Shown here piece after piece: positions 18,283 to 27,422 of a stretch of DNA of 64,000 nt; position 1 is the first letter of the stretch; each line of letters starts with the position of its first letter. The stretch is from assembly GCA_965248035.1 (NCBI GenBank), contig OZ252054.1:1116001-1180000 (forward strand), in the 5' to 3' direction. The position numbers and the translations under genes were made by a program. The notes under the pieces are model-generated. The model worked only from the letters and a program-made list of their open reading frames with translations. It was not told the origin of the DNA and made no database searches. The stretch comes from BJGV01 sp964194745 (GTDB taxonomy: Bacteria; Pseudomonadota; Gammaproteobacteria; Burkholderiales; Nitrosomonadaceae).

Positions 18283-18565
18283 TCGTATTCTGGCACTTCT
18301 CTATTAGATTGAGGGTATTGAGCTCTGCAAGAAGATGTTCTATTTGGAGCTCAAGTTCTGCCTGTGATTTAGATTGATCTGTGGGCGCAACTAACTTAGC
18401 AAGCGTTATTGCATCCGTTGGGGATTGTTGTAATTTCAATAGTACTTGACCGGCGGTCAAATTAAGTAAGTGGGTATCCCCGGATAGGCTGTTATAGACG
18501 ACGTATTCGTTATCCCAGGAATGAAAATACAGGGCTTGATCCGATGATATTATTTGCCACTTCAT
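18254..18565 (-). CDS. PqqD-like peptide chaperone of the HPr-rel-A type
   Basis: A 103-residue protein beginning MKWQIISSDQALYFHSWDNE, with the characteristic VYNSLSGDTHLLNLTAGQVL and a C-terminal LNTLNLIEKC. This pattern matches the PqqD-family chaperones that accompany HprK-related kinase A genes in the HPr-rel-A system. PqqD-like proteins generally bind a precursor peptide for a modifying enzyme. No HprK-like kinase is present next to it; the neighbour upstream is a Tat-exported protein. The substrate is not known. Confidence 0.7.
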   Translation of the reverse strand: MKWQIISSDQALYFHSWDNEYVVYNSLSGDTHLLNLTAGQVLLKLQQSPTDAITLAKLVAPTDQSKSQAELELQIEHLLAELNTLNLIEKCQNTIIYNPPSCR

Positions 18566-18646
18566 TTTAAATTTACCGCTAGGATACGAATAGGGCCCAG
18601 TACGATACAGGCATAAAAAATAAAAATTTTATTTAATGCGATTAAG

Positions 18647-19261
18647 TTATGCCAGACTTTCCAAGTAGAAGATAATATCACCTTCGTACCAATGAACTCC
18701 TGCCGTTGGTTCGAAATAACCCTTCGTCTCGTATTCTAGGCACATATCCACGATCCTTGTTTCAGTCAATGGTGGTGTCAATCCAAGGGCCGCATTGAGT
18801 AATGCTGCACAGAGGTATCCACCCATCGGGCGTCCCATCCATAACACCTGCATCATGGACTTTCCAGGGTATTGTCTGCTGCCAGGGAACGCTTCTTGAA
18901 ATCGGGTTCCACCGACCCAATTATCTACATTATTTGTACTGCTTGGATTTCCGTTACTGTTTGAATTTTCTTTGTTATCTTTATATGTGCCTGGTAGGTA
19001 TCGTGTCCCTCCCCATGCTTGCGGGTTATTGGCATAATAATCCGGGTAATTGCCAAAGCACATTTCGTGAATATGGTTACTAGTATTGGCTGACATAAAC
19101 CCTGAAGGGGATTTACAAACTATATTCGCCAGCACAGGTCGGCTAGCGAGGGTAAGAATAACCCCTGTTGCAGCTAAACCAGACTTGGTAAAACGTCTTC
19201 GTGAAGAGTCAACAAACTTTGTTTTATCTTCAAGACCTTCAGATGATTGCTTTTCTTTCAT
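18647..19261 (-). CDS. Tat-exported protein of unknown function next to the PqqD-like gene
   Basis: I prefer the ATG at 19261 (MKEKQSSEGLED); another ATG 13 codons upstream is in frame. A twin-arginine signal SRRRFTKSGLAATGVILTLASRPVLA spans roughly residues 20-45 (motif SRRRFTK, cleavage after VLA). The mature part, about 160 residues, starts NIVCKSPSGFMSANTSNH and is rich in Gly, Asn and Tyr. No known domain is recognised. Its position 81 bases upstream of the PqqD-like gene on the same strand suggests a shared operon and possibly a functional link. Confidence 0.65.
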   Translation of the reverse strand: MKEKQSSEGLEDKTKFVDSSRRRFTKSGLAATGVILTLASRPVLANIVCKSPSGFMSANTSNHIHEMCFGNYPDYYANNPQAWGGTRYLPGTYKDNKENSNSNGNPSSTNNVDNWVGGTRFQEAFPGSRQYPGKSMMQVLWMGRPMGGYLCAALLNAALGLTPPLTETRIVDMCLEYETKGYFEPTAGVHWYEGDIIFYLESLA

Positions 19262-19340
19262 AATGTCGTTTTGATGTTTTTTGATGGTCAAGTTACGCAT
19301 CCTAAGTTGCTACACTTAGCCGTACAACGCATAATGTTTA

Positions 19341-19407
19341 AAATGTCTACAAAGAATAATGCTATTGAGCGTGGAAGTCTGTGTGAGAAATCACAATATT
19401 ACTTATT
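19341..19407 (+). repeat. Dispersed 67-bp repeat, copy 1
   Basis: This noncoding stretch, centred on AATGCTATTGAGCGTGG and GTGAGAAATCACA, matches the reverse complement of 51145-51209 at about 57 of 67 positions by eye. It lies in the 310-350 base gap upstream of the Tat-exported protein and downstream of ubiD. The remainder of that gap is AT-rich and shows nothing else. Confidence 0.75.
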
Positions 19408-19610
19408 CGACATGTTTTTTAATCATATTCTTATTCTTTAAACACAGTAGCAATTTCTATACCATAATAATTATTTTGTTGTTATACAGACGGATACCTG
19501 CAAGACACAAGCGCATAGCAAAGAAAGTGTAAAAAAACCGACAGATCTTAACTGATATTTACTGATTTTGCTAAATAGAATTTTCCTATAGGTTTTTGGC
19601 GAGATAACGA

Positions 19611-21074
19611 TCAAATTCCGAGATCTTTCCAGATTTCATCTACCCGAGCTTGCACTACTGGATCCATCACGATCGGTGTACCCCATGTGCGAGCGGTTTC
19701 TCCGGGACATTTGTTAGTGGCATCTAAACCCATTTTCCCGCCCAGCCCTGATACTGGACTGGCAAAATCGAGATAATCTATGGGCGTGTTTTCTACGATC
19801 AGTGTGTCACGCACAGGATCAACGCGGGTGGTAATCGCCCAGATGACTTCCTTCCAGTCGCGGATATTCACATCATCGTTGGTGACAATGATGAATTTTG
19901 TGTACATGAACTGACGTAAGAAACTCCACACACCGAACATCACGCGCTTGGCATGACCCGCGTACTGTTTTTTCATACTTACCACTGCCATTCGGTAGGA
20001 GCAGCCCTCAGGTGGTAAGTAGAAATCGGTAATCTCTGGAAACTGTTTTTGTAGTAGCGGTACGAATACCTCGTTTAACGCTACGCCTAGAATTGCTGGC
20101 TCATCTGGTGGCTTGCCAGTATAAGTGGAGTGATAAATCGGATTATGTCGCATGGTAATGCGTTCAACTGTAAATACTGGAAACGTTTCTTGCTCGTTGT
20201 AATAGCCGGTGTGATCACCGAATGGTCCCTCAAGGGCTGTTTCATTGGGGTAAATGAATCCTTCCAGCACAATTTCTGCGCTTGCGGGAACCTGTAAATC
20301 ATGACCCAGACATTTTACGATTTCTGTTTTTGAGCCGCGTAGCAATCCGGCAAACTGATATTCGCTCAAGCTATCCGGTACTGGAGTAACCGCGCCGAGT
20401 ATGGTTGCAGGATCCGCTCCCAGCGCTACTGCCAGCGGATATGGTTGTCCTGGGCTGGCAAGACAAAAATCACGGAAATCTAGTGCACCACCGCGATGGG
20501 CTAGCCAGCGCATGATAAGCTTGTTAGACGCGATTACCTGCTGACGGTAAATGCCTAGATTCTGTCGTGTCTTTTGTGGGCCCTTGGTGACAGTCAATCC
20601 CCAGGTAATCAGTGGGCCGACATCCCCAGGCCAGCATGTCTGGATCGGCAATTTGCAAAGATCTACGTCTTTGCCCTCCCAAACTATGTCCTGGCACGGC
20701 GCGCTCGAAAGTACTTTTGGTGCCATGTTTAGAACCTGCTTTAGCACTGGCAACTTATCCCACGTATCTTTCAAACCTTTGGGCGGATCTGGTTCCTTCA
20801 GATAAGTTAGGAGTTTACCCACCTCTCGAAGAGCCTCGACCGATTCCTGTCCCATGCCCATCGCCACACGTCTAGACGTACCGAACAAATTTCCCAATAC
20901 AGGGATATTATGTCCTTTGGGATTTTCAAACAAAATGGCAGGACCACCAGACTTTAACAACCGATCACAGATTTCGGTCATTTCCAGGTATGGGCTGATC
21001 TCAGTCGTGACGCGTTTTAATTCGCCCTTACTTTCTAGTTGTACGAGAAAACCACGTAGATCTTTATATTTCAT
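19611..21074 (-). CDS. ubiD: 3-octaprenyl-4-hydroxybenzoate decarboxylase
   Basis: UbiD decarboxylates the prenylated hydroxybenzoate ring in ubiquinone synthesis using prenylated FMN made by UbiX. The 487 residues match the family. Visible segments include MKYKDLRGFLVQLESKGELKR-type N terminus, the ENPKGHNIPVLGNLFG substrate region, GPFGDHTGYYNEQE (with the conserved Glu residues) and the C-terminal LGGKMGLDATNK. It is third in a ubiC-ubiA-ubiD operon on the minus strand, 11 bases after ubiA. Confidence 0.97.
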   Translation of the reverse strand: MKYKDLRGFLVQLESKGELKRVTTEISPYLEMTEICDRLLKSGGPAILFENPKGHNIPVLGNLFGTSRRVAMGMGQESVEALREVGKLLTYLKEPDPPKGLKDTWDKLPVLKQVLNMAPKVLSSAPCQDIVWEGKDVDLCKLPIQTCWPGDVGPLITWGLTVTKGPQKTRQNLGIYRQQVIASNKLIMRWLAHRGGALDFRDFCLASPGQPYPLAVALGADPATILGAVTPVPDSLSEYQFAGLLRGSKTEIVKCLGHDLQVPASAEIVLEGFIYPNETALEGPFGDHTGYYNEQETFPVFTVERITMRHNPIYHSTYTGKPPDEPAILGVALNEVFVPLLQKQFPEITDFYLPPEGCSYRMAVVSMKKQYAGHAKRVMFGVWSFLRQFMYTKFIIVTNDDVNIRDWKEVIWAITTRVDPVRDTLIVENTPIDYLDFASPVSGLGGKMGLDATNKCPGETARTWGTPIVMDPVVQARVDEIWKDLGI

Positions 21075-21085
21075 TAGGTGAGTAT

Positions 21086-21958
21086 TTAAAAGGTTGTCTC
21101 TATGAGGTAATCGAGCACAATGCCGGTAAACACCATCGCACCGACCCAGTTATTGTGAAGAAAAGCTTTGAAACAGCATGCCGGATCTCGATCGTGAATC
21201 AGGTGGTACTGGTACATTATAAGGCCTAGCGCAGCCCCAAGGCCGACATAATATGCAACACCCAGTTTTTGGATTTGCCCCACACTGATCATGATACCTA
21301 TAAAAATTATATGGCACAGCATGGTCCCAGCTACATCGAAGCGTCCAAATGTAATGGCGGAGGTCTTAATACCAATCTTGAGATCGTCAGCTTTATCAAC
21401 CATTGCATACTCAGTATCGTAGGCAACCACCCAGAGTAGATTCGCTGTCATTAGCAGCCATACGATTATAGGCAGTTCATTAGTTTGTGCGGCGAATGCC
21501 ATCGGGATACCGAAACTAAAAGTAATACCGAGATATGCCTGTGGGATCACAAAGAAGCGCTTGGTAAACGGATAACTCGCCGCAAGAAACAACGCACATA
21601 CCGACAATACAATGGTAAGGCGGTTTAGACTAAGAATTAGGAGGAATGCACAGAAACTCAGGCCTGCCGCTAGAAGTAGTGCTTCTTTGGTGCTCACCTC
21701 CCTAGTTGCTAGCGGGCGATCCTTGGTGCGCTCAACATATGGATCGAAATTGCGGTCCGCATAGTCGTTTATCACGCAGCCAGCAGAGCGCATAAGTATC
21801 GTACCTAGAACGAACACCCACACGATGGTCCAGTTAGGCATGCCACCTGCAGCAAGCCACAAGCCCCATAGAGTAGGCCATAGCAGCAACAGAATGCCAA
21901 TGGGTTTATCCAGACGCATCAGTTTTTCATAATGATTGAGGCGCTCTGTGATATTCAC
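21086..21958 (-). CDS. ubiA: 4-hydroxybenzoate polyprenyltransferase
   Basis: Integral-membrane enzyme that joins the polyprenyl tail to 4-hydroxybenzoate. The 290 residues contain the two Asp-rich Mg/diphosphate motifs, NDYADRNFDPYVERTKDRPL near residue 65 and DTEYAMVDKADDLKIG near 190, among about nine membrane helices. It begins with MNITERLNHYEKLMRLDKP and overlaps the ubiC stop by one base, so it is translationally coupled to the gene that makes its substrate. Confidence 0.97.
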   Translation of the reverse strand: MNITERLNHYEKLMRLDKPIGILLLLWPTLWGLWLAAGGMPNWTIVWVFVLGTILMRSAGCVINDYADRNFDPYVERTKDRPLATREVSTKEALLLAAGLSFCAFLLILSLNRLTIVLSVCALFLAASYPFTKRFFVIPQAYLGITFSFGIPMAFAAQTNELPIIVWLLMTANLLWVVAYDTEYAMVDKADDLKIGIKTSAITFGRFDVAGTMLCHIIFIGIMISVGQIQKLGVAYYVGLGAALGLIMYQYHLIHDRDPACCFKAFLHNNWVGAMVFTGIVLDYLIETTF

Positions 21959-22497
21959 TATACTAACTCCAAGATGGAGGGGAGGAACACTTCGGTAACC
22001 AGTATGGGCTGTTCATGCAGGCTGAATAAGGAACGACGCGCCCACAGACTAAAAGGGACTACCTGTAAATCTAGGCAGGCTCGATGAAACAGCGGATGAC
22101 ACGAATTCAGCTTTTTGAATCGTAGGGGTGTACGCTTGACAACTGGGTTGGTAAACAGCACCGTACCTAGCGACTTGTTACCAAGGTTACTCAATCCGCA
22201 CCACGCTCCTCGTAGGTTTTTTCTTGCCACAACAGAGTGAGCAAACACTACAGGAGTTTTGCCACAGTACAGATAGACTTCGCGAATATGTGCCAATTCT
22301 CCGGTACGCAAGCCTAACACAGCGCGCTCGTCCTCACATGCTGTTGCAAGTGATTGGAAGACAGGTTCAACACGAAAATTTCTGCAACGTAGTTGAATGA
22401 GGCGCGTAAGGGACTTGCGATTCTGCAACCAATCGCGAGTTTGCGACGAAATGGACAGTGGTGCAGAATGCCATCTTGAAAACTGAGCAGAGTTCAT
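21958..22497 (-). CDS. ubiC: Chorismate pyruvate-lyase
   Basis: UbiC converts chorismate to 4-hydroxybenzoate and pyruvate, the first committed step of ubiquinone synthesis. The 179-residue protein is divergent but shows the family pattern W-L-SLT-R (DWLQNRKSLTRLIQ), the EREVYL-like GELAHIREVYLYC, the FAHSVV motif and C-terminal FHRACLDLQVVPFSLWARRSLF. First gene of ubiC-ubiA-ubiD. Confidence 0.9.
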   Translation of the reverse strand: MNSAQFSRWHSAPLSISSQTRDWLQNRKSLTRLIQLRCRNFRVEPVFQSLATACEDERAVLGLRTGELAHIREVYLYCGKTPVVFAHSVVARKNLRGAWCGLSNLGNKSLGTVLFTNPVVKRTPLRFKKLNSCHPLFHRACLDLQVVPFSLWARRSLFSLHEQPILVTEVFLPSILELV

Positions 22498-22795
22498 TAC
22501 AACAAAAATGAAAAAGGAGAATTATGCCGCATAACTTGGTGCGTCTTAACCTTTTTCAGGAGAAGTGTGGAAGGTTGCCAATTCCAATCTCATTTCATTA
22601 GAGACACTTTCTACTGGTTTAATTACTCGTTCCTTTCGTACTATCACATGTTGTCTGTAATACTTGTTCTTTGCCACCTAGTTTCGATTCAAATCTAGAA
22701 CTGGAATTATTGTATATAGTTTGTCTATGCAAAGTTGAACAGTAGAGGTTTTTCTGATACAGCTACTCTACTCCATTAAACTCTCGGGTATACAA
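22498..22795. other. Gene-free stretch upstream of ubiC and downstream of the FecCD permease
   Basis: About 298 bases. It should hold the promoter of the ubi operon (leftward). I see no riboswitch-like conserved box, no clear terminator and no coding remnant. Confidence 0.4.
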
Positions 22796-23773
22796 TCAAC
22801 GTTTTCTCGACAGCAACAATAAAAGCATGGGCACACCCAGCAGTGCCGTCAACACTCCAACTGGCAATTGCTGGGGTGCCCACAGTGTACGTGCCAGTGT
22901 ATCTGCTAACGTGAGAAAACAGCCCCCTAATAGTACTGACAAGGGCAACAGCCAGCGATAGTCGTTAACCCCTAGCAAGCGGACGGCATGAGGAACAATA
23001 ATGCCAACAAAGCCGATGGCACCGGCCAACATCAGTGCTGCTACGGTTGCTAACGAAGCGCAAAAGTAAATTCCTACTTGCAGTGGTAGCACTGCTACAC
23101 CTAGTGTTTTTGCTTTCATCTGGCCAAGACTGAGAACACTAAGGTTGCTAGAAAAGACCATGCTTACAATTGCCACAATCGAAAGGGTAATCCATGCGGG
23201 CAGTAATTCTTCGGCACGAGAAACATCTCCCATCAGCCAAAATAACATCCCTTTCACATTGTTGGCTGGTGCGAGAGTCAGGAGTAGAGTAGTTAGTGCG
23301 GTGCAACCAGCAGATAGCACTATCCCCGTTAAGAGTAATCGATAGAGGTTCCAGTCGCCAGTACGAAAGCTCAACCCGAACACAACTGCAATTGCAATCA
23401 ACGCTCCTACCAGTGATGTTAAATTGGTAAGCACCAACCCCCACCCCAACAGCATTGCAGTAAGCGCACCCACTGCCGCGCCGCCAGATACGCCTAGAAT
23501 ATAGGGGTCTGCCAGCGGGTTACGTAGTAACACTTGTAACAATGTCCCCGCAAGTGCTAGTAAGCCACCACAGGCAAATGATGCCAATACCCGTGGTAAA
23601 CGAAGTTGCCAGACTATCTGGGTAGCGGCATCATTTGCTGGGAATAACAATATGTGGGCTATTTTGTAGAAGGAAATATTCACGCTACCAAACAATAATC
23701 CAACAAACAAACTTCCTACCGCGAGCAGAAGAAAAATGATTAGTAGTGTTACGAGATTTTTAGCGAGGATCAC
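22796..23773 (-). CDS. FecCD-family ABC transporter permease (iron-siderophore or cobalamin type)
   Basis: A 325-residue polytopic membrane protein of the BtuC/FecCD family. It shows the signature LRLPRVLASFACGGLLALAGTLLQ (as RLPRVLASFACGG), NPLADPYILGVSGGAAVGA, and GFVGIIVPHAVRLLG near residue 245. About ten helices are expected. No ATPase or binding-protein gene is adjacent: downstream is the ubi operon side and upstream is a HAD hydrolase. It therefore looks orphaned in this window; the partner genes may be elsewhere. Confidence 0.9.
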   Translation of the reverse strand: MILAKNLVTLLIIFLLLAVGSLFVGLLFGSVNISFYKIAHILLFPANDAATQIVWQLRLPRVLASFACGGLLALAGTLLQVLLRNPLADPYILGVSGGAAVGALTAMLLGWGLVLTNLTSLVGALIAIAVVFGLSFRTGDWNLYRLLLTGIVLSAGCTALTTLLLTLAPANNVKGMLFWLMGDVSRAEELLPAWITLSIVAIVSMVFSSNLSVLSLGQMKAKTLGVAVLPLQVGIYFCASLATVAALMLAGAIGFVGIIVPHAVRLLGVNDYRWLLPLSVLLGGCFLTLADTLARTLWAPQQLPVGVLTALLGVPMLLLLLSRKR

Positions 23774-23852
23774 GCGGATTTATAAAAATCAAAATGCTTT
23801 GGTACGAATTGAAATGGAAAAATATCATAGAGACAGCACGTTAACCGAAATT

Positions 23853-24515
23853 TTATCGAAGGCTGATGATAGGCCAGTTGTTTTTTTCCGCATAACTTTT
23901 GAGTGTTGTATCGGGATCCACTGCTACAGGGCGAGATACTTTGTTAAGCAATGGCATATCATTTAGGGAGTCACTATAAAACCAGCTTTCAAGGAACGAT
24001 AGCCAAGTCAGATTACGTTCATCTAGCCAATTTTCTAACCTTGTTATTTTTCCTTCTCTAAAGCAAGGCGCTCCTGAAACTTGACCGGTAAATTCACCAT
24101 TTTTCTGTTCCGGTTCGGTCGCGATTAGGTTGTTTATTCCTAGCGCTTGCGCGATTGGCGCGGTAACGAATCGATTTGTGGCCGTGATAATGACACATAA
24201 ATCACCTTCTAGCATGTGTTTATTGATCAGTTCATGTGCACCCGGCGCAATCAGTGGTAAGATTTTTTTCGCCATGAATTCATTGTGCCAAACATCAAGT
24301 TGGATGCGGGAGTGGCGTGATAACGGCTTCAACTGGAAGTCCAAAAATTGATGTATATTTAGAGTTCCGTCTTTATACTGCTCATAGAATTCTAAGTTAC
24401 GTGCTTCATATACCTCACGGTCAAGGACCCGTTGTTCAATCAGAAATTGTGCCCATTCGAAATCGCTGTCACTAATCAGAAGCGTATTATCAAGATCAAA
24501 TAGGGCCAGATTCAT
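23853..24515 (-). CDS. HAD-IB family phosphatase
   Basis: A 220-residue HAD hydrolase related to phosphoserine phosphatases. Motif I is FDLDNTLL at residues 6-13 (nucleophile Asp), motif II lies in VIITATNRFV near residue 110, and motif IV is the YSDSLNDMPLL segment near 180. The gene lies between hda and, in most relatives, pcnB-folK. Here pcnB is missing and a FecCD permease takes its place. The start overlaps hda by four bases (ATGA-type coupling). Substrate not predictable. Confidence 0.88.
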   Translation of the reverse strand: MNLALFDLDNTLLISDSDFEWAQFLIEQRVLDREVYEARNLEFYEQYKDGTLNIHQFLDFQLKPLSRHSRIQLDVWHNEFMAKKILPLIAPGAHELINKHMLEGDLCVIITATNRFVTAPIAQALGINNLIATEPEQKNGEFTGQVSGAPCFREGKITRLENWLDERNLTWLSFLESWFYSDSLNDMPLLNKVSRPVAVDPDTTLKSYAEKNNWPIISLR

Positions 24516-25201
24516 GATGTAGAAAGCTGTAGTTCACGTAACATCGGAATTGTGATTTGGCGCTGATCCGTGCGTGAGTAAAGATCAAGAGCGTCGATTG
24601 TGGCCATCAATGATGGTAAGTCGCGTTGTCCATGCCGCAGTAAGTAGTCGCATACCTCCTGGGGTAAGTCAAATCCCCGACTAGCAGCATGGCTTTTCAT
24701 GGCTTGTATTTTTTCTTCGTCAGACAATTCATGAACCTGATAAACTAGTCCCCATCCCAAACGTGTGACCAGGTCCTTGCGCAAAGTCAATTGTGCTGGA
24801 GCAACTGATCCACATACCAGCATAAGCGCATGACCTTCATCTCGAATGTGGTTATAGAGATTAAACAAGCCAATTTGTGTTGACGCATTGAGATGATCAA
24901 TATCATCTACTGTTAAACAGTCAACCTCACTAATTGCTGAAAACTCTGCATTTACGTTATGTGTGAGGCCGCAGTTAATATAAACTGCATCCAGTTTATT
25001 TTGTGTGTAGGTTTCAACTATTGCTTGTAATAAATGGCTTTTGCCGCATCCCTCTCCACCCCACAGGTAAACAAAACGTTCTTGCTCTCGTTCTCCAAGG
25101 ATATTATCCAGAGTTTGCAATAGTTCTAAGTTGCGTCCCGGCACAAAATTATCCAGTGTAGGCGGAGAGGGGGGGGCGATGTCTAGCAGCAGTTGCTTCA
25201 T
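24512..25201 (-). CDS. hda: DnaA regulatory inactivator Hda
   Basis: Hda is a DnaA-like AAA+ protein that, with the DNA-loaded sliding clamp, stimulates DnaA-ATP hydrolysis after initiation. The 229-residue protein begins MKQLLLDIAPPSPPTLDNF; the QLxLxI-like start matches the clamp-binding motif. Walker A is WGGEGCGKSHLL, Walker B is CLTVDDIDHL, and the sensor II region is near RHGQRDLPSLMATIDALD. It follows the AI-2E-type permease gene with no gap. Confidence 0.93.
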   Translation of the reverse strand: MKQLLLDIAPPSPPTLDNFVPGRNLELLQTLDNILGEREQERFVYLWGGEGCGKSHLLQAIVETYTQNKLDAVYINCGLTHNVNAEFSAISEVDCLTVDDIDHLNASTQIGLFNLYNHIRDEGHALMLVCGSVAPAQLTLRKDLVTRLGWGLVYQVHELSDEEKIQAMKSHAASRGFDLPQEVCDYLLRHGQRDLPSLMATIDALDLYSRTDQRQITIPMLRELQLSTS

Positions 25202-26266
25202 TTACGAATTGTAGAGAGTGCTTTCCAAATATTGCTTGCGTACATGACGTAACCAAACTAGCAGTACAGCGCTTGCTGGTAATGCAAGTAATAAACCAAC
25301 AAACCCGAACAACAGGCCAAACGCAAGCAGCGCAAAAATCACCACTATCGGATGCATGCCAATGCGGTTACCAACTAGCCAAGGTACCACCACCATGTTT
25401 TCTAGTAACTGTCCAACACCAAGTACAATCCACATTGGGATCAAGTCGCTCCATCCTTGGAATTGCATCAGTGCCACAAAGGTCGCTAGTATAAGACCGA
25501 TGACCATGCCGAGATAGGGAACAAATACTAGGAAACCGGCTATCACACCAATTTCCAATGCAAATTCCAGTCCTACAAGCCACAACCCCATCACGTAATA
25601 GATACTCATTAATAACATCACCGAAAGTTGTCCGCGCAAAAATTCAGCCAATACTCGATCAATCTCACGTGCGAGCACGTTAACTTGTTCATACCAGTGG
25701 CGTGAAATCATTTCGTCGACAAATTTGATCAATTGTGTCCAGTCGCGTAGTAAATAAAATAGCACCACCGTCACCAATACAAGATTCAAGAGAAATTCCA
25801 TTACTGCTGCACCACCGCTGGCGAACCATTTTACTAACTTGGCAGCAATCCCACCCGCGCTCTGCCAGTTCTGTGTCAACGTTTGTTTGAGTAGAGTAAT
25901 ATCCAATTGTACGCTGATGCCCAATTGCGTTTCTAACCAAGGAACTAGGCTGTTTCTAACTGCTTCAAGATAGGCTGGCGCTTTCTCGATTAACTGGGAA
26001 GCTTCTCTCTCGAATAGGGGCACCATAATAAGAATAAATGCCGTAAACAAGCCTAGCAACAGTGTCATTACTAGTATCGTGCCGAGAGTACGTGAAATTT
26101 TCCATATGGTTATTCTGGTTACCAGGGGACTAAAGATATAGGCGATGGTTCCTGCCAGAAGGAATGGCGTGAGTATCGGGCTTAGCAGATAAATCAATGC
26201 ACCTACGATAGAGAATAGTGCTAACCACCATAGATAATGTAAATCGTCGGAGTGTTTGTGGTCCAT
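25202..26266 (-). CDS. AI-2E family transporter (PerM-like)
   Basis: A 354-residue membrane protein with about eight helices. The family is visible in LLSPILTPFLLAGTIAYIFSP at the N terminus and the C-terminal ENMVVVPWLVGNRIGMHPIVV followed by FGFVGLLLALPASAVL. Members export diverse small molecules; the AI-2 role is established only for TqsA. Its position between purM (divergent) and hda is the conserved betaproteobacterial order. Confidence 0.9.
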   Translation of the reverse strand: MDHKHSDDLHYLWWLALFSIVGALIYLLSPILTPFLLAGTIAYIFSPLVTRITIWKISRTLGTILVMTLLLGLFTAFILIMVPLFEREASQLIEKAPAYLEAVRNSLVPWLETQLGISVQLDITLLKQTLTQNWQSAGGIAAKLVKWFASGGAAVMEFLLNLVLVTVVLFYLLRDWTQLIKFVDEMISRHWYEQVNVLAREIDRVLAEFLRGQLSVMLLMSIYYVMGLWLVGLEFALEIGVIAGFLVFVPYLGMVIGLILATFVALMQFQGWSDLIPMWIVLGVGQLLENMVVVPWLVGNRIGMHPIVVIFALLAFGLLFGFVGLLLALPASAVLLVWLRHVRKQYLESTLYNS

Positions 26267-26366
26267 TTACGGTAAAATTATGGTTCCTAAAAATGGCACT
26301 CTAACTGCAACAAGGCAAGAACTCAACTTGTCTTCATCTAATCAAGGAAATTTGGACTCAACACAG

Positions 26367-27386
26367 ATGTCCTACTATGACGCAGGTGTTGACATAGACG
26401 CGGGCAATCGCTTGGTGGAAAATATCAAGCCCTATGCCAAGCGTACTATGCGTTCGGAAGTGCTTACCGGGATCGGTGGCTTTGGTGCGCTATTTGAGAT
26501 CTCCAAAAATTACCGAAATCCGGTATTGGTGTCGAGCACCGATGGTGTGGGCACCAAATTGAAGCTTGCATTTAAACTGGGGAAGCATGATTGTATTGGT
26601 ATAGACCTGGTGGCAATGAGCGTTAACGACATTTTGGTGCAGGGAGCAGAGCCATTGTTTTTTCTGGACTATTTTGCCTGTGGCAAACTGGATGTTGATA
26701 TCGCTACCCGCGTAGTCAGCGGTATCGCTGCAGGATGCGAACAAGCAGGATGCGCCTTAATTGGCGGCGAAACAGCAGAAATGCCAGGCATGTACTCGGA
26801 GAATGAATACGACCTAGCGGGTTTCACAGTAGGTGTGGTTGAGAAAGATCATCTCATAAGCGGCTTATCCATTACGGAAGGTGATGTGGTGCTTGGGCTT
26901 GCTTCCAGTGGCGCACATTCAAACGGTTACTCTTTGATTCGCAAGATTCTTGAAGAGAACCGCACGGATTTATCTACTAACTTTAATGGTAACACGATGA
27001 TGGACGTAATCATGGCGCCGACTCGTATTTACGTAAAACCGTTGCTTGAGCTGTTGAAACGTTTCCCGATAAAAGGCATGGCGCACATCACAGGTGGGGG
27101 GTTGGTAGAAAATATTCCGCGTATTTTGCCTGAGGGTGTTACCGCTGTATTGCAAAAAAGTGCATGGGATATGCCTGCGTTGTTCCGCTGGTTACAACAG
27201 CATGGCAAAATTACTGATCGTGAAATGTATCGTGTATTCAATTGTGGTATTGGAATGGTGCTAATAGTCCCGAATGAACATGTCGAAGCTGCGATGGGGG
27301 TATTGCATTCCGCAGGAGAGGTTGTGTGGCACATTGGCACAATTCGACAATGTGGGAAAGGTGAAGCACGAACTATAGTTGAGTGA
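26367..27386 (+). CDS. purM: Phosphoribosylformylglycinamidine cyclo-ligase
   Basis: PurM (AIR synthetase) closes the imidazole ring in purine synthesis. I start it at MSYYDAGVDIDAGNRLVENI (26367) because that is the usual family N terminus; in-frame starts at 26256 and 26280 would add 29-37 unrelated residues and crowd the divergent AI-2E gene. The 339 residues show SSTDGVGTKLKLAF, GIDLVAMSVNDILVQGAEPLFFLDY (as AMSVNDILVQGAEPLFF), GGETAEMPGMY and the C-terminal HITGGGLVENIPRILP. Confidence 0.95.
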   Translation: MSYYDAGVDIDAGNRLVENIKPYAKRTMRSEVLTGIGGFGALFEISKNYRNPVLVSSTDGVGTKLKLAFKLGKHDCIGIDLVAMSVNDILVQGAEPLFFLDYFACGKLDVDIATRVVSGIAAGCEQAGCALIGGETAEMPGMYSENEYDLAGFTVGVVEKDHLISGLSITEGDVVLGLASSGAHSNGYSLIRKILEENRTDLSTNFNGNTMMDVIMAPTRIYVKPLLELLKRFPIKGMAHITGGGLVENIPRILPEGVTAVLQKSAWDMPALFRWLQQHGKITDREMYRVFNCGIGMVLIVPNEHVEAAMGVLHSAGEVVWHIGTIRQCGKGEARTIVE

Positions 27387-27422
27387 TCAGCATTGAGTCG
27401 TGTCCTTCCTACAACAACCAAA

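Noticed and set aside
23774..23852. Cobalamin riboswitch before the FecCD permease
   Set aside because: The gap is under 80 bases and lacks a B12 box; assignment of the permease to cobalamin is itself uncertain.
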